From Candidatus Poribacteria bacterium (GTDB lineage Bacteria > Poribacteria > WGA-4E > WGA-3G), in NCBI GenBank assembly GCA_009845505.1, contig VXZL01000008.1:1-5235 (forward strand): a stretch of 5,235 nucleotides of DNA, given 5' to 3'. The notes under the pieces are model-generated. The model was not told where the DNA came from. It searched no databases and saw nothing but the letters and a program-made list of their open reading frames with translations. Position numbers and translations under genes: made by a program. How positions within the stretch are numbered: the stretch's first letter is position 1; each line of letters starts with the position of its first letter. Of the stretch, positions 1 through 5,235 are shown piece by piece.

Positions 1-1
1 A

Positions 2-1120
2 CTTGTTATTAAGTTATATCAAATGAACTTAGATGATATTGCTGAGGAGGTCGGCTGTGATAGAGCATTGGTTGAGGCGGTCCTTCGTAAGATACAAGAT
101 ACCTTTGAACCCCTCGGTATTGCCTATCGGGATGTCCGGGAAGCACTGCTCATCCAGATTCGCAACCTTCAAGGCGGTGGACACCGAAATGCACAAGGGA
201 ATGGCGTGTTTCTCCCTTCAGCGCATACGGAAGAGGTGCCAAATTTTTTGCATAAAGATGGACCCACCTACCATCTTGCCCAAGAGATCGTTGAAAAACA
301 ATTTGACGCTTTTCTTAATCAGCGATGGGACGATATTGCGGAGGCACTGAAAGTTGACATCACAGAGATTGACGAAGCCGCACAGTGGATACGAACCTTA
401 TCGCCATACCCAGGTCGCTACTTCGCGGATCCAGCGACGCGCACGCTGAAAAAGGGGCCCCTCACCGAAACCGTTACACCCGATGTGGAGATACAATACC
501 TTGATGGAAAATATCAGGCTGTGTCCGTGGATAATTACGTCCCGAGACTCCAGATAAATCCGTACTATCTGAATATCCTGCAAAAGCACCAAGAGACGTT
601 AGATGCTGAGGCAAAGGAATGGATAGAAAAACAGTATCGTGACGCAGCAAATTTGCTCAGCAGCCTTTCACAACGTGGCAGCACAATCGCTCGCGTCACT
701 GAAACCATCTTTGAGATACAAACCGAATTCCTAACGCAAGGCGTTAAGGGTATTAAACCGCTAACGCTGAGAACAATCGCTGAAAAACTCGGCATCCATG
801 AGTCAACAGTCAGCCGTGTAACGAGCAATAAGTATGTGCAAACCCCACACGGTATGTATCCATTGCGATTTTTCTTCAGCAACGAACTCTCAACGACCCA
901 AGGCGAAGGTGTTTCTGCCAAGCAGGTGAAAGGTCTGATTCAAGAAATGATTCGTGAAGAAGCCCCCGCAAAACCTCTCAGTGATCAGGCAATCAGTAAT
1001 ATTTTGAAAGCAAAAGGGATCCGAATCGCGAGGCGGACGATTCAGAAATACCGCGACGAATTGGGTATCCCCACATCGCGTGCAAGGTCTTCTGCCCGTG
1101 GTGTTTCTCGGTTTAATTGA
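2..1120 (+). CDS. rpoN: RNA polymerase sigma-54 factor, 5'-truncated by window edge
   Basis: Sigma-54 binds core RNA polymerase and directs it to -24/-12 promoters, where an AAA+ activator must open the complex. The frame is open from base 2 with no stop. The ATG at 23 is internal, because the protein already begins inside the core-binding region (DDIAEEVG, then RDVREALLIQI), and the Gln-rich region I that contacts activators must lie upstream. Visible in order: core-binding repeats (about 23-420); the segment VPRLQINPYY (about 540-570), typical of the family; the helix-turn-helix at about 761-838 (TIAEKLGIHESTVSRV, then KYVQTPHG), which reads the -12 element; and the RpoN box ARRTIQKYRD at 1028-1057, which reads the -24 element. 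The C-terminus is complete. A Gly/His-rich linker at 173-268 looks longer than usual. hpf follows after 26 bases, a conserved arrangement. Identity is near certain. Confidence 0.96.
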   Translation, partial: LVIKLYQMNLDDIAEEVGCDRALVEAVLRKIQDTFEPLGIAYRDVREALLIQIRNLQGGGHRNAQGNGVFLPSAHTEEVPNFLHKDGPTYHLAQEIVEKQFDAFLNQRWDDIAEALKVDITEIDEAAQWIRTLSPYPGRYFADPATRTLKKGPLTETVTPDVEIQYLDGKYQAVSVDNYVPRLQINPYYLNILQKHQETLDAEAKEWIEKQYRDAANLLSSLSQRGSTIARVTETIFEIQTEFLTQGVKGIKPLTLRTIAEKLGIHESTVSRVTSNKYVQTPHGMYPLRFFFSNELSTTQGEGVSAKQVKGLIQEMIREEAPAKPLSDQAISNILKAKGIRIARRTIQKYRDELGIPTSRARSSARGVSRFN

Positions 1121-1134
1121 CCCTAATAGAAAAT

Positions 1135-1140
1135 AGGAGG
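1135..1140 (+). promoter_or_regulatory. Ribosome binding site of hpf
   Basis: A perfect AGGAGG lies six bases before the ATG at 1147, which is ideal spacing. It fixes the hpf start at 1147 and argues against the in-frame TTG at 1117, which overlaps the rpoN stop codon and would place this Shine-Dalgarno inside the coding sequence. Confidence 0.85.
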
Positions 1141-1146
1141 CTGAAA

Positions 1147-1707
1147 ATGAAAGTAACTTATTCCGGACACAATTTAAAAATTACCGACGATCTTCATGCG
1201 CATATCCTGAAACGCGCCGATAAAATTGAAACCCGTTTTGGAGGCATGCACGAGTTAAATGTTGTCCTTAAGGCAGAAAAGCATCGGTTTGACGCTGAGA
1301 TGATGGTCACAGCACCACGTGTATCGTTCTATGCGAAGAGCCATACGGATGAAGTCGTCTCGGCAATCGATAGCGCAGCAGATAAGATTGTTAGCCAAAT
1401 TCGTCGTTATAGGGACAGAGTAAAGGACCGAAGAAATATCGCACCACACCGAGAAGTCGTCGCGCGGCTCAATCCAAATGGTGAAGAAATGCCTTTGGAA
1501 GTTGATGTGTCTGAAGAAACGCCGGCGATTGTGGCAACGCAAGAGAAGTTTGCTGCTAAACCGCTCACTGTTGCGGAGGCTGCAACAGAACTTCAAGCCT
1601 CAAATGCAGGGTTTCTTCTGTTTCTGAACGCCGAGACGCGTCAGGTAAATCTGCTTTATGAAATGGCAAAAGGGACATACGGATGGGTAGAGCCACTCTT
1701 CGCTTAA
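1147..1707 (+). CDS. hpf: Ribosome hibernation promoting factor, long form (HPF/RaiA family)
   Basis: The 186-residue product matches long-form HPF, which binds the 30S decoding region in the cytoplasm and drives 70S ribosomes into inactive 100S dimers in stationary phase or starvation. Residues 1-100 form the S30AE/YfiA domain, opening with MKVTYSGHNLKITDDLHAHI and containing the basic helix IVSQIRRYRDRVKDRR. An acidic linker (about 115-130) leads to the C-terminal dimerisation domain at about 135-186, recognisable by KPLTVAEA, the core FLNAETRQVNLLY and the ending GTYGWVEP, close to the family pattern NAET-x-x-(V/I)N-x-x-Y...YG-x-x-EP. The length is normal for the long form. It lies 26 bases after rpoN, a common pairing, and is probably co-transcribed with it. 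The start is chosen from the perfect AGGAGG upstream. Confidence 0.95.
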   Translation: MKVTYSGHNLKITDDLHAHILKRADKIETRFGGMHELNVVLKAEKHRFDAEMMVTAPRVSFYAKSHTDEVVSAIDSAADKIVSQIRRYRDRVKDRRNIAPHREVVARLNPNGEEMPLEVDVSEETPAIVATQEKFAAKPLTVAEAATELQASNAGFLLFLNAETRQVNLLYEMAKGTYGWVEPLFA

Positions 1708-1753
1708 GGATGCCCCTCGAAAACCAGTATTGGAAAGAAAGGTCTTCAAGGAC

Positions 1754-4435
1754 ATGACAAATCTTCCGAAAACCTATACGCCTCAGGAGATTGAGGAAAA
1801 ATGGTACCAATTTTGGCAAAAAAAGAACTACTTTCATGCCGAAGCAACCTCCGAAAAACCGCCATACGCGATTGTGATCCCGCCGCCGAATATCACCGGT
1901 AGTCTGCATGTCGGGCATGCCCTTGACAATACGCTTCAGGATTGTCTCATTCGTTGGCGACGGATGCAAGGCTATAACGCCCTCTGGATGCCAGGGACCG
2001 ACCACGCTGGTATTGTCACTGAACTTATTATGGAGCGGCAGCTCGCCGAAGAAGGCACGAGTCGAACTGCGCTCGGTCGCGAAAAATTCATTGAGCGGAT
2101 GTGGCAGTGGAAAGCAGAGTCTGCCGGTTATATCGTCTCTCAACTCCAGCAAATCGGATGCTCCTGCGATTGGGAACGCGAGCGTTTCACACTTGATGAA
2201 GGGCTTTCTGAAGCCGTCCGCACCGCTTTCGTCAAATTCTACGAGCAGGGACTCATCTATCAAGATACCTATATGGCAAATTGGTGTCCGCAGTGTAACA
2301 CTGTCATCAGTAATCTTGAGGTGGAACCCATTGATATAGACGGTAACTTTTATCACATCCGTTATCCTGTGAAAGATAGTCAGATTGTACTTGAAATTGC
2401 GACAACGCGACCGGAGACAATGTTAGGCGATACTGCTGTTGCTGTGCATCCCGACGATGAACGCTACCAACACCTCATCGGGAAAAAGGTACACCTTCCG
2501 CTATGTGATCGGGAGATTCCGATCATTGCCGACCCTTATGTTGATAGAGAGTTCGGTACGGGCGCGCTGAAAGTGACACCCGCACACGATACGAACGACT
2601 ATGAAATCGGTTTGCGGCATGATCTCGAACAGTGTATCGTGTTTACCCGAGATGGATATATAAACGAAAACGCACCAGAAAAATATGTCGGCTTATCAAG
2701 GTCTGACTGTCGTGAGCGTGTTGTTGAAGATTTACAGAACGCTGATTACCTCGTCAAAATTGTGCCACATCGGCACGCCGTTGGGCACCATGATCGGTGC
2801 GGTGCAGTTGTTGAACCGACTATATCCTTGCAGTGGTTTATGAATGTCAAACCGCTTGCACAGCGCGCAATAGCGGCGACCCAAAAAGGAGAAGTCCAGT
2901 TTATACCAGAGCGTGAAACAGCGCGTTTCTATCATTGGATGGAGAACATCGAACCGTGGCCCATTGCACGCCAACGGTGGTGGGGACATCGAATTCCGAT
3001 ATGGTACTGTAACGCATGCGACGCGATTACCGCTGCGATGGAAACACCGCAGCAATGCGAATGTGGGGCTTCGGATTTCCGACAAGAAGAAGATGTTTTG
3101 GATACTTGGTTCAGCTCTGGACTCTGGCCCTTCTCCACTATGGGATGGCCGGCGGAAACACCCGAATTAAAGACCTTCTACCCTACCTCTGTCCTTGTGA
3201 GCGGTTGGGATATTCTTTTCTTCTGGGTAGCAAGGATGATAATGTTAGGGTTGGGTTGTATGGACGAGGTGCCGTTCCGGACTGTCTATCTACACGGACT
3301 TGTCGCTGATGAAAAGGGTGAGAAAATGAGCAAGTCAAAGGGAAATAGCATTGACCCCTTGGAGACAATTGCGACCTATGGGGCTGACGCTTTCCGTTTC
3401 GCACTCGCAAACGTGAGTACACCACTCCCTTATGTTGCGCTCCCCGAATCACAGATTGAGGCGGGTAGACGGTTCGCCAATAAAATCTGGAACGCCGCCC
3501 GATTTATTCTCATGAATTTGGAGAAACATCCTGTTCCTACTGAAACAGGGACGGTGGAAACTCACCAAGAAATACTGGAAATCGCGTGGATACGGAGCCG
3601 TCTTAACGACACCATTGAAACAGCGACGGATGCCCTCGAAAACTTCCGATTCTATGAAGCAGCACAGGTGCTTTATGCCTTCCTCTGGCATGAATTTTGT
3701 GATTGGTACTTGGAATTCACCAAGCAACGGATTGCTCAAGATGAACCGGAAGCACTCTGGGTGGCTGCCGATGTTTTGGAGCAGACGATGCGGCTTATCC
3801 ATCCGATCATGCCGTTTCTGAGTGAGGAGATTTGGCAACAGCTCCCGCATGGCGGTAGCAGAAGCGAATTCGCAGCGGATAAAAGTTCGGTAACCATCGC
3901 GCCGTGGCCAGAGCCGATGGGAGAAAATTCGACGGCAGAAGCCACTATGGCAACGCTCATGGAAGTCATTGAGAGCATACGGAGCATTCGGGGTGAGTTA
4001 AATGTTCCAATGGGTGCATCTGTAGAAGTCCACATCCAGTGTCCAGATGCTGAGATTCGGGACCGCCTTGAAAGGTATCTCGCGCAGTACTTGCCGGCTT
4101 TTACGCGAGTCGCAGGTGTCACCATTGCTGAAACGTTACAAAAGCCTCCTGCTTCAGCAGAAGCCGTGATTGGCGAACTTGCTATCTACATCCCGCTTGC
4201 GGATGTCATTGATCTCGACGCTGAACATGCAAGGCTCAGTAAACGGTATCAGCAGGCAGTCAAGGACGTAACAGCAGCGCAGAAGACTTTAGATAATCCC
4301 AATTTTATCCAACGTGCCCCCGAAAAAGTCGTCGCCCAAAAGAGAGCGCAACTGGAGCGGCTACTGGTTGAACAGGAAAAGTTAGCGCGAAGCATCGGAA
4401 TGTTGACCGAATCAGCAGAGGGAAATGATGGCTGA
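1754..4435 (+). CDS. valS: Valine--tRNA ligase (class I)
   Basis: Charges tRNA-Val with valine using ATP and hydrolyses mischarged Thr-tRNA. The 893-residue product is full length for the family. Residues 43-56 carry PPPNITGSLHVGHA with the HIGH-type motif HVGH at 52-55. The CP1 editing domain shows TTRPETMLGD (217-226) and GTGALKVTPAHDTND (268-282), including the editing Asp 279. Zinc-type cysteines occur at 178/181 and 419/422/435/437. DTWFSSGLWP starts at 450, and KMSKS is at 524-528. The anticodon-binding domain follows, and the last 70 or so residues form the ValRS coiled-coil arm (LDAEHARLSKRY...NPNFIQRAPEKVV). The ATG at 1754 gives the usual short N-terminus; the TTG at 1730 would add eight unconserved residues. 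AGAAAGG at 1736-1742 is a plausible ribosome site. There is no room for a T-box leader in the 46-base gap after hpf. GTDHAGIVTE at 81-90 departs from the usual GTDHAGIATQ. Cytoplasmic and essential. Confidence 0.98.
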   Translation: MTNLPKTYTPQEIEEKWYQFWQKKNYFHAEATSEKPPYAIVIPPPNITGSLHVGHALDNTLQDCLIRWRRMQGYNALWMPGTDHAGIVTELIMERQLAEEGTSRTALGREKFIERMWQWKAESAGYIVSQLQQIGCSCDWERERFTLDEGLSEAVRTAFVKFYEQGLIYQDTYMANWCPQCNTVISNLEVEPIDIDGNFYHIRYPVKDSQIVLEIATTRPETMLGDTAVAVHPDDERYQHLIGKKVHLPLCDREIPIIADPYVDREFGTGALKVTPAHDTNDYEIGLRHDLEQCIVFTRDGYINENAPEKYVGLSRSDCRERVVEDLQNADYLVKIVPHRHAVGHHDRCGAVVEPTISLQWFMNVKPLAQRAIAATQKGEVQFIPERETARFYHWMENIEPWPIARQRWWGHRIPIWYCNACDAITAAMETPQQCECGASDFRQEEDVLDTWFSSGLWPFSTMGWPAETPELKTFYPTSVLVSGWDILFFWVARMIMLGLGCMDEVPFRTVYLHGLVADEKGEKMSKSKGNSIDPLETIATYGADAFRFALANVSTPLPYVALPESQIEAGRRFANKIWNAARFILMNLEKHPVPTETGTVETHQEILEIAWIRSRLNDTIETATDALENFRFYEAAQVLYAFLWHEFCDWYLEFTKQRIAQDEPEALWVAADVLEQTMRLIHPIMPFLSEEIWQQLPHGGSRSEFAADKSSVTIAPWPEPMGENSTAEATMATLMEVIESIRSIRGELNVPMGASVEVHIQCPDAEIRDRLERYLAQYLPAFTRVAGVTIAETLQKPPASAEAVIGELAIYIPLADVIDLDAEHARLSKRYQQAVKDVTAAQKTLDNPNFIQRAPEKVVAQKRAQLERLLVEQEKLARSIGMLTESAEGNDG
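4418..4423 (+). promoter_or_regulatory. Ribosome binding site of the thioesterase gene, inside valS
   Basis: GAGGGA lies within the last codons of valS. It is too close to the ATG at 4425 (one or two bases) but acceptably spaced from the ATG at 4428 (four to six bases), so it decides between the tandem starts, though not conclusively. Ribosomes finishing valS could also reinitiate here. Confidence 0.5.
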
Positions 4436-4889
4436 TATGCAATCTGACACATCTACAGGTCTCTTGCTGAATAATGATCACTGCTTTGTTTGTGGGATGA
4501 AAAATCCGTTCGGGCTCCAGGTTAAACCCGAAATTGAAGACGGTGGGGCATCGGTTCGCATTGAATGCACGCCCTCGGAACATTTGCAAGGTTGGGCGGA
4601 CATTCTACACGGTGGTATCCTCAGCACCTTGTTGGATGAAGCGATTACTTATATTGGGATTGGCACGTTCGGACAGCACGCGGTAACAGCACAACTTGAG
4701 GTCCGTTTTCGTAATCCGGCACCGACTCGCGTGAAACTATTTGTTTCTGCAGAGCGTATTAAAGTTTCACGAAGGTTGGTGGAGGCAAAAGCGGAGGTTC
4801 GGCTCACGGACGGGACGCTTATCGCTACAGGCGCGGGTAAGGTCGTGCCTGTCAGTGAAAGTTTCGCACCTAAGACATCAGTTGAGTAA
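4428..4889 (+). CDS. PaaI-family hotdog-fold thioesterase
   Basis: A predicted acyl-CoA thioesterase of the single-domain hotdog fold (153 residues), normal length for PaaI/YbgC-like proteins. Near the N-terminus, CFVCGMKNPFGL is the cysteine-containing C-x2-CG...NP-x-GL motif of one PaaI subgroup. The hotdog helix carries LHGGILSTLLDEA: the HGG backbone (4608-4616) and the following Asp/Glu are the expected oxyanion and catalytic positions. The strands that follow (VTAQLEVRFRNPAP, then AKAEVRLTDGTLIATGAGKVVPV) fit the family. The true acyl substrate cannot be told from sequence. Two tandem ATGs (4425, 4428) overlap the valS stop at 4433-4435. GAGG at 4418-4421 is better spaced for 4428, so I chose that. 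The overlap implies translational coupling to valS. A link to tRNA charging is only an inference from position. Confidence 0.88.
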   Translation: MADMQSDTSTGLLLNNDHCFVCGMKNPFGLQVKPEIEDGGASVRIECTPSEHLQGWADILHGGILSTLLDEAITYIGIGTFGQHAVTAQLEVRFRNPAPTRVKLFVSAERIKVSRRLVEAKAEVRLTDGTLIATGAGKVVPVSESFAPKTSVE

Positions 4890-4926
4890 AAAGTCTGAAC
4901 TATTAGTCTGTCAACCTTCAAATGAT

Positions 4927-5012
4927 GGGGAAACCCCGGTTCGTAGTAGTGCGATTTATCGCACGTCAGGAACGGGCAATGAATTGCCCTACTACAAACT
5001 GCCTCTCAGTTT
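4927..5012. repeat. Clustered palindromic element, possible cloverleaf/MITE-like repeat
   Basis: This fills most of the non-coding gap 4890-5043. Read on the plus strand it holds: GGGG-AAA-CCCC (4927-4937); a perfect hairpin GTGCGA-TTTA-TCGCAC (4949-4964); a perfect hairpin GGGCAA-TGAA-TTGCCC (4974-4989); and AAACTG-CCTCT-CAGTTT (4996-5012). GTAGTA (4943-4948) pairs exactly with TACTAC (4990-4995) and encloses the two perfect hairpins, making a three-way junction. That outer stem could extend to 4937/5001 with one mismatch and one G-T pair, in competition with the last hairpin. No T-run follows on either strand, so an intrinsic terminator is unlikely. The form is that of dispersed palindromic repeats or non-autonomous transposon ends. 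Copy number cannot be judged from one window. Confidence 0.7.
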
Positions 5013-5043
5013 AGATGTGACAGAACACTATGACTGATGTCAA

Positions 5044-5235
5044 CTACCCCCCGCTAAAGCAGGGGGCTTGTGTCAAACCATCAAACAGCGATAACTGGTT
5101 GGGGTTCTTAAACCCGAATGCTTTATTGGGGGTGTTTCTCGCTTCATAGAGGTCGGTAACCCAACGCTCTCCACGAAGGGCAGCAGCTGCCCTGAAAAGT
5201 ATATTAAGTGCAGCGTTGTGGTCTCGGTCTAAAGA
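5044..5235 (-). CDS. tnpB: IS200/IS605-family TnpB (OrfB) RNA-guided nuclease, C-terminal fragment cut by window edge
   Basis: Reading leftward from the right edge, 63 codons are open to a TAG at 5046-5044. The first visible residues are SLDRDHNAALNI, the RuvC-III motif of TnpB/OrfB proteins; the Asp before H-N-A-A (5223-5221) is the expected third catalytic residue. TnpB is an RNA-guided DNA nuclease that keeps IS200/IS605 elements at donor sites. The zinc finger and RuvC-I/II would lie outside the window, so intactness and the presence of a tnpA partner cannot be judged. The tail after the motif (RGERWVTDLYEARN, then KNPNQLSLFDGL) is unremarkable, and its last residues, APCFSGG, are encoded by a hairpin. 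The gene converges on the plus-strand operon. The RuvC-III match makes the family call firm despite the short length. Confidence 0.88.
   Translation of the reverse strand, partial: SLDRDHNAALNILFRAAAALRGERWVTDLYEARNTPNKAFGFKNPNQLSLFDGLTQAPCFSGG
5044..5235 (-). ncRNA. Candidate omega (guide) RNA scaffold overlapping the tnpB 3' end
   Basis: TnpB guide RNAs are normally made from the 3' end of tnpB and the element's right end. Three inverted repeats lie here: AGGGCAG/CTGCCCT (5177-5193), GGGTT/AACCC (5102-5115) and the strong hairpin at 5047-5066. The last contains one pair that is G-U on the minus-strand RNA but C-A on the plus strand, consistent with selection on the minus-strand transcript. 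The exact 5' and 3' ends and the guide are not determined. The range given is only the part overlapping tnpB. The family makes this likely; the sequence alone does not prove it. Confidence 0.35.
5047..5066 (-). mobile_element. Right-end hairpin of the IS200/IS605-type element
   Basis: On the minus strand, CCCCCTGC-TTTA-GCGGGGG forms an eight-pair stem (one G-T) with a four-base loop, ending next to the tnpB TAG. Such GC-rich hairpins at the end of tnpB are typical of these elements, where they serve as transposase recognition structure or as the 3' part of the guide RNA. The outer transposon boundary, expected a little further left (below about 5043), is not identified. It could also act as a terminator, but no T-run follows. 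Confidence 0.55.

Noticed and set aside
23..25. ATG as the rpoN start
   Set aside because: The frame is open to the window edge, and the protein at this point is already within the core-binding region, so region I must lie upstream.
676..691. Sigma-54 promoter-like GG-N10-GC (TGGCAGCACAATCGCT) inside rpoN
   Set aside because: The -12 part is imperfect (TCGC rather than TTGC), it lies in coding sequence about 460 bases before hpf, and this short pattern occurs by chance.
1117..1119. TTG as an hpf start
   Set aside because: The family N-terminus begins at the ATG at 1147, which has a perfect AGGAGG six bases upstream.
1730..1732. TTG as the valS start
   Set aside because: It adds eight residues without family support. 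The ATG at 1754 gives the usual ValRS N-terminus.
1708..1753. T-box or other riboswitch before valS
   Set aside because: The gap is only 46 bases, too short for such a leader, and no T-box motif is visible.
1565..2356. 263-codon open frame on the minus strand
   Set aside because: It runs antisense across hpf and valS, which are certain genes. No family features are seen, so it is a shadow of their codon use.
4892..4910. Direct repeat AGTCTG (4892-4897 and 4905-4910)
   Set aside because: Only six bases and two copies; within chance expectation.
4927..4937. GGGG-AAA-CCCC as terminator of the operon
   Set aside because: Only four base pairs and no T-run follows on either strand.
4741..5037. 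98-codon plus-strand frame over the thioesterase end and the repeat
   Set aside because: It is out of frame with the thioesterase and runs through palindromic repeat sequence, with no recognisable protein features.

Overview
The window reads as bacterial chromosome from an organism with moderate base composition, roughly half GC by eye. Four genes run head to tail on the plus strand, followed by a structured non-coding stretch and the tail of a transposon gene on the minus strand. The sequence has no direct taxon marker. Sigma-54, a long-form hibernation factor and dispersed palindromic repeats beside a tnpB gene would fit an uncultured candidate-phylum bacterium. A Poribacteria-like genome is my best guess, but it is only a weak impression.

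Layout: (1) 2-1120 (+), the C-terminal three quarters or so of RNA polymerase sigma-54 (rpoN), cut by the left window edge. (2) 1147-1707 (+), long-form ribosome hibernation promoting factor (hpf). (3) 1754-4435 (+), complete valyl-tRNA synthetase (valS). (4) 4428-4889 (+), a PaaI-type hotdog-fold thioesterase whose start lies inside the end of valS. (5) 4890-5043, non-coding, with a dense run of palindromes that includes a possible cloverleaf of two hairpins closed by an outer stem. (6) 5044-5235 (-), the last 63 codons of an IS200/IS605-type TnpB nuclease, cut by the right edge, with a strong hairpin at its stop codon.

The plus-strand genes have gaps of 26 and 46 bases and then an overlap, with no terminator visible between them, so they probably form one operon. 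The pair rpoN-hpf is a widely conserved neighbourhood. Continuing into valS and a thioesterase is less usual, and would place stationary-phase ribosome shutdown beside tRNA charging.

The most unusual part is the right end. The tnpB 3' end carries several inverted repeats, as expected where an omega (guide) RNA overlaps the gene, and it faces a palindromic element that may be a non-autonomous repeat. No clearly new multi-gene system is visible. The repeat element and the candidate guide RNA are the best leads.
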